A DNA stretch of 64,000 nt, from positions 6,386,001-6,450,000 of the forward strand of contig NW_026946359.1 of NCBI RefSeq assembly GCF_035222275.1, given 5' to 3'. This stretch comes from Podospora bellae-mahoneyi (Eukaryota; Ascomycota; Sordariomycetes; Sordariales; Podosporaceae). The notes under the pieces are model-generated. The model did no database searches, was not told where the DNA came from, and was given only the letters and a program-made list of their open reading frames with translations. A program made the position numbers and the translations under genes. Below are positions 13,101 through 25,134 of the stretch, piece by piece; position 1 is the first letter of the stretch; each line of letters starts with the position of its first letter.

Positions 13101-14421
13101 CAGAGTTAGCTCAAGCTCTTCAACCACATCCAGTTCAACAACACCACCAGCAAGAGTACCACTCGGTCTCGGCGGTACGTCCGGCCGCTTCACCATCCCC
13201 GCCCAACAACAACAAGGAATCAGCATGCCCGTCAGCTCAGTTTCCTCCTCATCATCCTCATCCGCCTCTGCCACTCCCTCCATCGTAGGAAAGGGCAAGG
13301 GATCTGGGGTGGCAGGAGGGATCGTTGTAGATGCCGACACTCCTGTTGTCAACATCGATACCAACAACGACAACACCAATAACGTCGAGTCAGACTTTGG
13401 GGGTGAATTCGTCCCGGGGGGCGGGGAGGAAGAAGGCACTGATTTTGGAGCGAGAACCGGGGGAGAATCCGACTTTGGAGCAGAGTTTGTTCCCGGGGGC
13501 GGTGAGGAGGAAGGGACAGACTTTACTTCCGGGGGAGCGGGAGCGAGAGTTGGGGATGGGGTTGGAGAGACTGAGTCTCAGTTCGGAGCAGAGTTTGTCC
13601 CAGGCGGCGGCGAGGAAGAGGGCATTGTATTTTCTGGAGATGGTCTCACTTCCGACTCCCACGTCGAGACGGGCTCTGAATTCGGTAACAAGTTTGTTCC
13701 CAACGGCGGCGAAGATGAAGGCACCATCACCTCGGATGATTCCACTACGTCTGAGTCCCTCTTCGGTAGTGAATTCATCCCCAACGGCGGCGAAGAAGAA
13801 GAAGGAGCATTTATCGCATCCCCTAACAACCGGCGGGTCGTTTCTGACAACAGCAATTCCAAACCCGACGCCCGCCCTATCCCTCGACAAATCCCCAACT
13901 TCACCTTCCACCCTCCCCTCCCACCTCACCTCATCCCCGCCGAGTTCCGTGACATCTTCAAGCAACCCCAAGCTACCACAACCTCACCCGCCGCAGGCCG
14001 TCTCCCCAACATCGGCGGCGGCTTGGGCACCCAAGACAAAGACTGCAAGGTAGCCTGCTCCGTCTCGCTCTCCGCCAACGAGTTTCGTTTCCCCGTCGCC
14101 GCAACCGCCACACCAATCGGTGCAGCGTGCAGGACGGTGACGGAGAGTTGGAGGCCTGGGGCGACGGAGTTGCTTCCTTCTTTGGGGGGTAGAAGAATTC
14201 CCAACCCTGACGAGGGGAGAGTCGATAATGCCAATGGGCAGGAAGACGATGGCGGCAAGGTAGAGAAGAGACAAGGCCAAAACGACCCAGTCATTGTTGT
14301 CGTTACCACTACCGCTACGGATAAGGTAACTGCCACGGCAGAGACGGATGTCACGGCTACGGCGACGGCGACGGCGACAGTTAGGGCGAGGTTTAGGGGC
14401 GTGAGGGATTATGTTCTTTAA
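1146..14421 (+). CDS. Giant secreted WSC-domain protein with mucin-like Thr/Ser tract (4384 aa)
   Basis: Exons are 1146-1819, 1872-1985 and 2055-14421. The two introns (52 and 69 nt; donors GTATGG and GTAAGC) restore one frame of 13155 nt. The start is the ATG before a signal peptide (MRNRTGQAILAVLLTILSF). Three Cys-rich WSC-type domains follow at about 43-155, 178-277 and 356-457; domain 2 is only complete after splicing, which yields RCFCGTTFG. Residues 482-3728 are almost entirely Thr and Ser with scattered Gly, Glu and Asp. Then come a Ser/Ala-rich region, five acidic repeats (about 4040-4184), a short Cys-containing part and a possible Kex2 site (VEKRQG). WSC domains are known to bind carbohydrate, and Ser/Thr tracts are usually O-mannosylated, so a wall or extracellular-matrix role is inferred. 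The C-terminus (RFRGVRDYVL) is not a GPI signal. The tract length is extreme and could contain assembly errors. Confidence 0.85.
2712..12450 (+). repeat. 9.7-kb coding Thr/Ser minisatellite tract, zoned by repeat type
   Basis: Nearly all codons are ACN, TCN or AGY. Several repeat dialects follow one another: STSTSLTTTSS / STSTDLTTTTT units (about 3.0-3.9 and 5.2-6.0 kb), TTTTGTSTSSTTTETTT units (about 4.0-5.2 kb), SVSQTTSTSSTTTTGTSTT units (about 6.5-8.1 kb), a 10-residue TTTTGTSTTS unit (about 8.1-10.3 kb), and mixed repeats to the end. Synonymous codons vary widely between units while the amino acids stay fixed. The frame stays open for over 3200 codons. Confidence 0.9.
4357..4608 (+). repeat. 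Three nucleotide-identical 84-bp tandem units inside the Thr/Ser tract
   Basis: Units lie at 4357-4440, 4441-4524 and 4525-4608. Each encodes 28 residues (Thr/Ser with one Ile and a Glu-containing TETTTT segment). The three copies look identical base for base, whereas neighbouring units differ at many third positions. This points to a recent tandem duplication or gene conversion. Confidence 0.85.
13387..13812 (+). repeat. Five acidic repeats near the C-terminus of the WSC protein
   Basis: Five imperfect units of about 25-35 residues share the core E-S-x-F-G-x-E-F-V-P-x-G-G-E-E-E-G; later units change GG to NG and V to I. They lie between the Ser-rich region and the final Cys-containing segment. 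Unlike the Thr/Ser tract they are chemically distinct and moderately diverged. No known domain was recognised. Confidence 0.85.
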
Positions 14422-17400
14422 TTCTTGAGAGCATTTCTTTTCGGGATGTTTTGAGTATTATTATCACAGGAGGCGGGGGGGGCTTTTTTGAGGGAGGAAT
14501 CTTTTCAGTTTGGTGGAATATTCAAAGGGGGTTAAGAAAGGAGTATGTTTGGTGATTTTTTTGGATGGAGTTTGAGAAAAAGTTAAGGAAAATCAGGGAA
14601 ATGGGGAGTGAAAAGTGTAAGGAAGGGGTTCAAGAAAGATTGACATTATTGTTGAAAGAAGGAAAAGAGAGAAAGGGGTTTCACTTCTTGAGATATTACA
14701 AATGTTTGTTTTTGTATTATTCTGACGGCGGCGAAGAGGTGTTAACCCCCCTTACCCCGTTGTTTGTTTTGGAATACACGGTACCTTGAGTTTTCAGGTA
14801 GTTTTTAATCGATTGAGTCTGTGAAGTTATACACAGATGCTTACACTAGGTGGTTTGTTTTTGGGATGGTGTTTTGTGTGATGCTATGGGAGTAACATGG
14901 AAAGAGGTATGTCTTGGGCCTTTTAATGTGTTCATATTCTACTGAGGCTCATTTGGCAGAACGACATTCTACAAAGCAAGAGCTCCTTTCTCAGAGCATT
15001 GCCCATTTCCCCTGGGACTAAGCTCAATGGAAGCTCATGTTAAGCAAGCCTTTCAGCCTGTCAGGGCTCCCCAGACTTTTTCCCTCCGTCCGATCAATCA
15101 AGGGGATCTCAAAACCCACGTTTCAGCTACCAAACCCGGCGATGGACGACACCAGATCATGAGGCTTGCCCCCCAAGTCTGTTGCCGGTGGGGTTCCAAG
15201 AGACGTCAAAGTGTCAAAAAAATAAAAAAAAAAAAAAAAAAAAAATTAAAAAAAAATAAAAAAAATCGCTAAGCAGAACCAGAAAAGATTCTAGAATCTC
15301 AATGATGTGGTGTGGCGTGCCCGACTGCCGAAATAGTCTGTGGTGTCGATGAAGTTGTTTCAGGGGGCTTGGGTATGGAGTTTGGACCTCCTTTTTGTTT
15401 CAACGGCGGCAGTGAGGTTTGTCGTCTGATCAACCTCGCGCCAAACAAACAAGGAAAAAAAAAATGTCAAAGCGATTAGACGCGGCAAGGAGAGGGAGAG
15501 ATGAACCGTACGGAAGATATCTCCGTACAGAAAAAGGGAGGGGGTTGGTGTGAGGCTGCTGAAGCAAGGACCCTGTTTGACTGCAGGCAGAAAGCGAAGG
15601 GATCACACTGACACGATCCGGCAGTTCATCAGGACACAAGAGTTGGGTTCATCCTATGAATCAACTGCACGGTGAATATCAAAATGGCTAATATTGACGG
15701 GCTGATGATGCTCTGCTTCTGCCATTGTGTCCTCTTTGCTGCCCGTCCCTTGGTTTCAGGGTGCCATTTTGCCGCTGAGCCTTCTGAGCATCGAGCAATT
15801 CATGCATTCTTACCGGCCTGGTTCCGCTGCCCGGATTTGACCGAGTTTTGATCGAGTAATACAGCCAACGGACAGGATTCGAGTCGTGATATACTTCCCT
15901 TCATCGAGTGGAACAAAACAGGTTGCTGGAAGAGAAGAAAATCCTGGCTCTTTGATGGGAGTGGGGTGCATGCACCGAAGCCTTGGTCGGATCACTGAAA
16001 AAAGATGATGTCAGAGTCGGTGTTGGCGTCGACATCCGAACCTGCTGAGCCGCGAGTGAATGGCGGGGGGCATCCTGCAGAGACAGGGGTGTTGAAGGTG
16101 GTGTGGTGAGAGGCCCGGTTTGGTGGGTGGGTTTTCTTTGCAACCTTCACCTTCATGCTGTCAAACCATGATCGTCGACAGCATCCGACCCGACGACGAC
16201 GACGACGACGCTGGTGTCTCGACGGGCGCCAGGCGGGCCTCGACTCTGAAAGACTGCATTCCTCCTGCCAGCAACCAGCAGTAGCGTGAGAAAAGCAGAG
16301 TTTTCTTGGTGAACTGGCGCTCCATGTCTCACCACGTGTCGAAGGGGTCCTCCAACCCCTCATGCTATTCCACTTGGACTTCATGCAGACTCTTCCTTCT
16401 GATAGCTGTTGCATGTCCCCGCCATTTTACCGCTTTTCTGCCCGACAGTTGTGCAAAACACTGGTTGTCGTGTCGATGTAGGGTCAAAGTCAACAAAGCA
16501 AACAACCTGTCGACGGTGAGAGAGATCGATCGGTCTTGGCTTGGCCGAGGACCGACCCCGGGCGTGGCCCATCTATCGGACACGACGAATCTCGGGAGTG
16601 CGTTGGAAATTCCCGGAGATGGTCCCTCTCCGCCCGAATCAGAAGTGCAGATGGCGTTGCCGGAGGCGGCAGTTGTGATCCCAATCTGGGCATGGAAAAT
16701 GTCCACGATGTCCAGGAGACGCGCTCGGGTGTTGCTGCTCCTCCAGGCTGATGACGTTTCGCGCACAGGGTTACATCCCGAACAGGGAGGCTCAGAAGAT
16801 TACCCCCCCCCCCACCTACTTGCGGGGGGGCTGACGGGCGCCAAGCGGGGGTTTGATGAAGAATGAGAGAAAATCAGCAGGATCGAGAACTCGGAGATCA
16901 CATCTTGAAATTGCGTGGCATTGTGGCCTTGGCTGGTCGTTCAACCACTGAAGTCTCCCCTCACCTGGAGCCGAGCTTCCGGGCTTTCAGACACGATCAA
17001 CAGTTGCTTTGCATCATGGAAATTCCAGAAAACCCAGAGATTTCGTTGCTGCTGCGACATGATATATGACTTTGCTGGGGGACTATCAGCTTGACAAGGC
17101 TCCACGGCTGTCCTCACCTCGTGCCAAGAGATCTCGCCGTATAAAATTGCGCTGTCATCTTGTGAGATGGCCGGCGATGTAGCGGGAATTGGCCAACTGA
17201 CCGGAGGCAGACGTCGAAGCCATTTTGGGGCAGGCTCACTGGGATAAGGTCCTCAACAGTGCCCAATTGAGACATGCAAAGACGGCACGACTGTGGATTT
17301 CCGGAGCTCTCCCATCTGAAACAGATATCGCCAACACTGAAGGACCCCGCTTCACCGAGTCCTGATCTTGGGCTGTTCAGGCCTGGTCTTCATGGTATGT

Positions 17401-18339
17401 AGACACTGTAGAGCAAGAGAGAATAGATTATGTTGTTCGACTCATTGGCTGTCCGGCCACCCGTCTTGTTTGGTACGTCGTGTATCATTGCAAGGGACAA
17501 ATCAGGCTTTATGGTGGCAGCAGGAACAGGTGCAAGGGCACCAGGATGCGGGCACTGAATCTGGAGCTGCACCCTGCCATCCACGCCCATCTGTCAAATA
17601 TACGACAGACTTGAACATGCCCTTTCTCACCGCGCAGCCGGACCGAAGCTGGAGGAGGTTGGCGGGTGCAGGACGAGACGCCTGTAGGCCGGGCCCCGGA
17701 TGTCAACTGGATCGATCTCTCAACGATGGAGCTGGCGCACGTCCTGCTCTGGGCAGCCCCGCTTTCTTGCTCCTGTGCTCCCTGGACAGAAGGGAGGGTT
17801 CCCTGGCTCAGGCGCATGCACCTCATGTAACAACCAAGACTTGTTACATCTACAAAGCAACCGCGCGCGCCCATCCCGGCGCCCCATCCAGTCCCTCTCT
17901 TGTCCTGCTCCCCATCTTCTTGCCTTCTTCCAGTCGTGTTTCGACGTCTACTATACGTCTCGGATTCTTCCAGCCTCGCCAGAGCGAGAGGCCCAGCAAC
18001 CCCCAGGAAACACGCCATCCTTTGAGCCAGGGCAGGCTGGTTTCTGCTGGGCCCATTTGTGTGGCTGTTCATCTCGGTTTCCTTCAGTTCAGCTTTTTCC
18101 TTTCCTTCCCACCCGTCCACCCGCCCCCCGTTTCCGAATTATTCCCAACCCGACAGCCGGCTGCTCTCGCCCCGTGTCTTGACTTGATTGCTGTCCCATA
18201 GCCCCCGAGCACCTCACCGCGGCACATCACTCCTGGACCACACAGCATTGGAACGGCATGGCACCCGCAATATCCGCCTAGCAACACTCTTGCCGTCGAC
18301 CCTCGGTGGGCTACTGCCCCATAGCCCACTCCTGGCACC
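14422..18339. other. 3.9-kb intergenic region
   Basis: It contains the 3' flank of the WSC gene (T/G-rich to about 14.9 kb), an A-rich tract, and long GC-balanced DNA in which several ORFs of 60-277 codons overlap on both strands without domain, consistent splicing or start context. From about 17.9 kb the sequence is C/T-rich, consistent with the leader of the gene at 18340. I see no RNA gene or gene model to support. Confidence 0.5.
15216..15265. repeat. A-rich tract of about 50 bp
   Basis: Nearly pure A with three T interruptions, in the gap downstream of the WSC gene. It could be a slippage-prone low-complexity tract or a remnant of a retroposed poly(A) tail. No flanking retroelement is visible. 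Confidence 0.8.
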
Positions 18340-21300
18340 ATGGGAAACGCCCAGTCCACTGAGACAGCCCGGAGGTATTCCCAGAAGCTGTCCAAGCCAA
18401 AAACCAACAATCATGCCACAGCCGGTCTGTTGAGCCCCAGCGGCTCCTCAAATAATCCCAAGAGATACTCCAACCGCCCACTGCCAGATCCTCCATTGTC
18501 TTCTCCCTCGCCAGTCTCTACCCCAACCTCATCGGTTTTTGACCAGGCCGACACTGCCCAGACACGCAACGGCCGCAGTGCCTCGTTCACATCAGTCCCA
18601 GCTCTGCAGCAGGAATCCAAACGAAGAAGCCTGTTCCGCGTGAGGTCAACCCAGGTTGTGCCTGACGCTGACCATCGGGACAGTATTGGGTCGGGATCGA
18701 GGATGGTGGATCTGATGAACAGGGCCAACTCGTTGACGTATGAGTCGGCAGTCGCATACTATGGGCCGCCTGAGCCTGAGGAGTATGTTCTGTGTCTGTG
18801 GCGATTGTTGGGTCTTGAAAGTCTTTGCTAACATCTGTCTGTACAGGTGGTCATCCGAACCTAGGACCCGGACATCTTGGAACTATAACTTGACGTCATA
18901 TGAGGCTAAGCGTTTGTTGAATCTCGTCGAAGAACCAGGGCTTGAACATGCGACGACCATGTCAGAGAACCGGATGACGGTTGTCACTGAGACCACGTTG
19001 AAGAGCTCCAATCCGACGAACCCTCCGAGCACCTCGGTCACCCGTGCCAACTCGGAAGTCTCGCTCTATATGCCTGTTCGACGAAGATCCATCATCCAAA
19101 CGCCAGGCGTTGCTACCCGAGCAAATTCGATGCGCAGCGTTCCCGGACAACCGAGATTCAATCCACGATATAGTCACCCTCCTACCCCAAGTTTGTCCAG
19201 GCAACCGTCTTTCGACTCGTACCGAGATGGAATCGTTTCTATGCCGCCTCGGATTGATGATGTCGAGTCGATTCCCAGAGCGGTAACGCCGCGCGAGGAA
19301 GATTATCAGTCAATTGGTGGTTATAAGTTGGGTTCTTTGCGTATCACAAACGGGCCCGCCAGCCCTTCGAGTCCGGAGGTGGAGAGAAAAGGTGGAAGTC
19401 GGTTCAAGTTGGGGGGAGATGATGACTACTTTGCCAACACGACAGCTTCGGACCAGAGCAGCACGACAAACACCACCACCGCTGCAATACCACCTACACA
19501 ACAGCCAGCTGCTGCGGGGCTCAGTCACACCACCACCACCACCGTTGTAAGCCAGCAGACAAGCGTTGTCTCTGACGGCGTCTCTGTCACGAGCACTCGA
19601 CAGTACTTGAAGGAGGTCAACATTAGCCCGCTCTCTATCCGTTTATCTCCTCCGGCAAGCCCGCGACTGCAGACCACATCCAAGCATACCGCCCAGGAGG
19701 ATTCATTGTTCGAGGATGATGTTCTGTCGGAGATTGCAGCTGCCGAGATTCTGGATGTTCGTCTGGATCCCAGTGCAAAGCCATCTCAAGTCACTCCGAC
19801 CAAGGCTCTGTCCAGAAGCGACAGCGGATTCATCTCGACAACGAGCCCCTCCCCCGAATCCCCGCACAAGCCATTGACAAAAGCCGATTCCGGCTATAGC
19901 TCAAATGTTTCTCTCCGCTCCTTCAAGGCGAAGGATCAACCTTCTAAGAAGGAGAGCATGCGCTCGCTTGAGGGCCGGTCGGAAGCAAACCGCCGGAGCA
20001 GCTCAGTCAGGTCCGATGAGCGGGAGCAGATTGTGCCCGCCTATGTCATAGCACCACCGAGAGAAGCACCGCCTCCTCCAGTACCTCCGAAAGATGCTCG
20101 CCGCGAGAGCCCGGGTCCGTCGCCCAATCCAAGGTCTGCCAGACAATCGAGCCGCTCCACCAGCAATCTAGCTCCGGAGAGTAGCCTCAACAGAGCGGGA
20201 AACTCTAGGGCGCCGCTTTCTCTGACTCCAATCAAGAACCTCCGATCTCGTGATCGCGGACCAGCGTCTCCCGAATCTGTCCCCACTCCTGTCAGTGCCA
20301 AATCGTCAAAGTCTGACAACTCTACCTTGAGCATTGGGACCAAGCCTCAGAAACCCAACAGACTCCAGAGACTCCTAAGCAGTGCTCGTCGCTCTGCAGC
20401 TGGCCCACTGGAAGCCCATGCGACACATGCTGTTGAGCAGAACGCCATTCCGTCGATACCGAGAGAGGTGGAAAGCAAGCTTCAGGAGCACAATGGCAGG
20501 TTTCCCATAACGACCAAGAGGCTGGCACTGAGGCCTCGAGCCAGTTTGGATACTCTCAAGACCATTTTCAGTGTTGGAAGCATGGAGGCTAGTCTCGATG
20601 CCCTTCACACGACTCAGAAGCCTCCTGCTACTGCTGAATCAGGAGCAGAGCACAGCGCAAAGGAGAGTTCGTGGAGGCAAACTATGCACTCTGTGCCCAC
20701 GCACATTGCGCACGTCGCCTCGCAAGTTATGCCGAAGAAGCCCATCGTGCGGAAGCCTGTAGCAGCTCGGCAGAGTTTGGAGAACCGAAGGAGCGTGGAT
20801 GGCAGGCCACGGCTTGTTTCTGAATTTGCCAACAGCTCGCCTAGGCACTCTCACGAAGCGACACTTGATGCTCTGGTGGGTGGTCGTGCAGTCATCTACT
20901 CGCCCCCAGACGAGGACCAGGAGGATACGAGGTATGCCATCGCGCACACCGAACTGCTTGCTTCGCTTCCATCACCCTTGCTTCCTAGCCCACTCGCCAA
21001 GGCGATGTCCATGAGCAGCAAGACCAACACACCACCTCCGGTTAGTATGGCGACGAGGCGCCAGATGTCCCTCCGCGTGCCACCGCCCTTACGATCACAG
21101 TCATCCAACTCGAGTCTTCACCGCACGGCCAGCCGCGAGAGCATTCAGAGCTATCCTGCTGCTCAATCCCTCTCGAGGAAGCCCAGCAGGGAGAGCATTC
21201 GCAGCTACCCATCATACCAGCAAGGAATGATTCCGGACGCGGCTCTGCCCTCTGCTGCACCCACAATGGATCCCCGCCGCCTTTCCGCATTCCGTCAGTC

Positions 21301-21835
21301 GAGCAACAGGCCCCCCGCCTGGGAAGTTCAGTCTGAGTACGGCGGACTTTCCCGCCAGCCTTCATACACATCGATGAATGGTGGCAGCAGGCGGGGCTCA
21401 CTCAGCTCAGTCCAGGAGCACGAAGAGGATGTCATCAAGCGCCCTAGCAGTGCTCAGCCATGGCAGATGCGGTCCAGTCAGCAGCAGCAGCCCTTGAGGC
21501 ACCGGGCCAGTCACGATGAGTGGAACCAGTTCGCAAGACGGCCACAAGCTGGACATCCTCCCTCCATGTCCAACGGCTACACAGCAACCTCCAAGCCAGT
21601 GTATGAACCGCGGTATGCGCAACAGCAACACACCCCGGCCAGCACCTGGAGCCGGAGTCAGCTTGATGCCTCGGCTGGGCAGTGGTACCAAGATGCATCT
21701 TACCCCCAGCTGCCACGAGGACATTATCGCAAGCGCAGCATGAGCTTGCAAAACTCGTATGGACCAAAACCTCCCTACCGAGTGTTGCATAGCTACAACT
21801 CGCCCGCCTATCGCAACGCCCCTATTTGGGGATGA
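18340..21835 (+). CDS. Large disordered protein with N-myristoylation motif (1143 aa)
   Basis: Exons 18340-18782 and 18847-21835 are joined across a 64-nt intron (donor GTATGT, acceptor GTACAG, branch GCTAAC). The protein begins MGNAQS, a textbook N-myristoylation signal, followed by basic residues (RRYSQKLSKPK) that could help membrane binding. A short better-ordered segment straddles the splice site (SYEAKRLLNLVEE). The rest is Ser/Pro/Arg-rich and probably unstructured, with many RxxS-type sites, a Pro-rich motif (PPPPVPPKD, about residue 555) that could bind SH3 domains, and duplicated segments such as SRKPSRESIRSYP near the C-terminus. No catalytic domain is seen. A plasma-membrane scaffold or kinase substrate is an inference from composition only. 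Confidence 0.85.
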
Positions 21836-24800
21836 TGTGAGCGGGCACACACACACACACACACATGATTATTTCCTAGCGTTGTCGTTTTTTATCATGA
21901 TATCCCGCATAGACGGCGCTTCCTTCTTTTTTTCGACTGACGAATGTCGCAGTCGTCATTATGAACATCCACATCACACATCGCTATCCGCGAACTTTTC
22001 CGTCAGGCATTTCCTTGCAACTTGTTAACTTCTAATACCGGCTTGAATAAGGCTGTGTAGGAATTATTGTACATTTACCATGGAAACATATTTGCACATT
22101 TTACGGATTTTTATTTTTGTTGGGAGTGGCGCTTTTGTTTTATTTTGTTTAAGGGGTAGGGAAGGAGAGAAAGCATACATTTATACCCAGTTGGAAGTTG
22201 GAATAGGGGAGAGTTTGGTTCACAAAGGGAGGGACGGACGTTTTCTTTTTTTATATATAAAAAAAAAGAAAATCTTGAAGGGGATTTCTGGATCGAGGTG
22301 GTTTGGTCTGGCCCAGCAGTGTGGTGGTGATTGAGGGAGAGGGAGAGGGGGAGGGGGACTTGGCTTGTATTATTTATATACATATTCGTGTACCCTCCAA
22401 CCCCCGTATATGCGTGGGGTTGTTGAGGGGGAGAATAAGAGACATTTTGGAGATGTGATCACTTTGTTCTTTGCCTGTGTTCTGCTTCTGTGTGTGTGGT
22501 GAGAGTGGGGGATGCTTAGGGGTAGCCAGTTGCAAAGATGACTTGCCCAATGGGCGCGGGTTACCAAGTTTTCGGGTCAGCGTGTTGCTTATGCGGTGAT
22601 GGTGGTGTGTGGATGGGTGTTCCAAATTGGGGAGAGTTCCTGCATGTTTGTTTCCAGATGTGGTGTGTATGGGTGGTGAGCAACGTTCTTTCGGTGTCTC
22701 CGGTGTCAGGGGTGACTGGCGTACGGGAGAAGGGGGGGCGAGGGATGGGAAAGTTGAGCGAAAGAACGTACGGAAGAGAGAGCTAGATGGAGGACCATGA
22801 TAGAGTGAGATTGCTGAACCCACTGTCGCCATTACTTACCACCTGTCACCAGGTATATCATTTGTGGGAGACTTGTGTCATGTTTCTCTCGTCGGTTTCA
22901 AAGCGGCCCGCCGGCGTATCCCGGCGAGAAGATGGCAACAGTCACATATCCAGACAGAGGTCAGTACGCCGTCCGTTCCGGAGAATCCAAGTTTGGGTTC
23001 TGTGGTTGAGTCAAATGTCAGGGTCGTGGTGGGGGAGCGGAGGGTTTGGTACCTGACTACCCTGAATATGCGTTGGAGTGGAGAACCTATATGCAGGTGA
23101 GGCTGCTCCGAGGCTGTGCTGCTTGTCTAAAGATTATCTTTGGGGTTGGGTTCGACAACAGACGTCATTATCTCCTGTTAAAAGCTTCCCTCTCTACTCT
23201 AGATTCGACGGGTTACTAGGCGAACCCTTGCTGGAGTACACACCGGTAGATCTGAGTAGATAGTAGACGGACTTTTCAGTTGTGACATGTGTCACCGGGG
23301 AGGGAAGTGGCATGCCGCTGCAGATGCTCGAGGGTCTGAGGTTCGGAAGGCGCTGCAGATATACATCGAAGATCGGATGGGTTTACAGGTCACCACAAGG
23401 TCCGGCCGTGATGGCGGCCGCGGGGCGTTCCTTTCGGCTTTTGTTGTTGATCGTCAACTGCGGCAGGGCGGTGCGTGCCCCGTTCCTTTTCGTCCTCTTT
23501 GCGGGGGAGCTACCTACAGCTGCGCTACTGTATGGTACTTTTCTTGGGTGGTATTCGCTTGTGTAGCCAGCCGTGGGAATCTTTGGGTAACAAGAATCAA
23601 CAGGTTCGAGGATAATATTCCTCAGGCATCTCCAACCCAGTTGTGTTGTGAGATGTCCAGATGATGGAGACACGGTGGATTCCGCGGAAAAGAACGTGAG
23701 GCAATTGATGCAAGGCCCAGCCGGACAGGACCGAAGCTGCTGCGTTGCGGTTGTGTGGTTGGGTCCTGCGTGGTGTCTGCTGTGCCCCAAAACTGAGGAG
23801 GCTGTGCGTATGCGGACTGGGCCGAGTTGGCGACTTGAACCACATCCTCTGGTGTGGGTAGTCATTCGCCGCGTGGGTGATTGCTACAGCAGTAGTTTGG
23901 CAAGTCAGAGTGCTGGATTGGGTATGGAGAGGTCCGTTGGTTTGGTCAAGCATTTTGGCCTTGTTTCTGCCCAAGGCGACCACGGCGACGACTGCGATGT
24001 TGATTTGATGATGTGTTTTGCTTGAACTCGCCCCCTTATTCCAGCGGCACAGTGCTATAGAGAGCGCAACGATATTTCTCTACCGCGCTTGGCTGGGCCG
24101 GTTTCAATTTGCTGAGGCTTGAGTGACGTTACCTCAGCTAATGTAATATGCTGTGTCCCCAGAAAGACTCTAAACCAAGGGGTCGAACAGACTGGCAGCA
24201 GCTCAGCCACGACAGGCATCGAAATCGAGCGGATGGAGATGCGGGACAACAGTCGGCTGTCCTTGAGCCAAGGGCACGAGATTCGATAGGGCTGATGGGG
24301 GACAGCGGTCTCCCTGGCAGAACAGGTGGTCCTGGTCCATCTGGAGAAAAAGTCAGCAACATGGTTGGAGAACGTGTGAACAAATGCCCACAAGGGAACG
24401 CTGCTGTGTTGGAGACACAAAGATTCCCCACCTCTGAACGAGTTGTTGCACAGCCATGATCGCGGTTACGCCCTTGTTCTCCAGGCCCGCCAACTTTGGG
24501 GATGGATTCGGGTACGCAGCTCTCTCGATGCTGCTTTGGGGCCATCTCCGTGATGCTTGGCTGAGAACTGACGGCTCTGGGCAGAGGAGGGATGGATTAC
24601 AAAGCGATACGGCCTGTGTCAAGCCGTCGTGTCGTGTGGTGCTGTCCCTGAACCGTATCTTCGGGCCACTCGTGGTGGTGGTCGTTGGACAGCGATCAGC
24701 CGAGGGCGGGGCATTCCTCGTGGACCCATTGGCGGCAGCGAGCTCCTGGTGCGGGACAAGGCTCCGCTTGGTCTTCGGTACTGCTGACATCCCTGCCCCC

Positions 24801-25134
24801 GTTTTGCTTATCCTCTACCACCCTTCCCCAAAAGAAAGGCGCCGCCTCGTCCTTATTTTTCTTCATGGCTCGAGGCTCTCACTCACACCTCTTCTTCCCT
24901 CCATCCCAACCCTCGCTGTACATACCCGTATATCGTTGGCTACGCCTACCAACTCTGCGGCTGGGCTAGCTTTGGCTGCCGCAATCCCCCAGCCTCACAG
25001 GCGAGCCAATGTGTCGATAGCCATAGGCCTCCATCCACCACGAACCGTGACTGCAGCGACCCTTTGACCGCGAATCCGAGAGGCGTGTGTATTTTCAGAC
25101 GGCGGGTTTTGCCCGTTGGCAATCGCCAGGCAAA
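21836..25134. other. 3.3-kb intergenic region
   Basis: It starts with the 3' flank of the myristoylated-protein gene, including a (CA)10 microsatellite at 21846-21865, ten bases after the stop, and T-rich DNA. Scattered ORFs on both strands (for example 24456-25067) show no domain or codon signal and are treated as chance. From about 24.78 kb the plus strand is C/T-rich, consistent with the leader of the phospholipase C gene. Confidence 0.5.
21846..21865. repeat. (CA)10 microsatellite
   Basis: Ten CA dinucleotides just downstream of the stop codon at 21835, so probably in the 3' UTR of that gene. Confidence 0.9.

Noticed and set aside
17368-18201. 277-codon plus-strand ORF upstream of the myristoylated protein
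   Set aside because: It runs through a CT-rich leader, overlaps a minus ORF of similar length, and has no domain or convincing start.
24456-25067. 203-codon ORF before the PLC gene
   Set aside because: It extends through promoter-like pyrimidine-rich DNA, shows no recognisable motif, and competes with an opposite-strand ORF.
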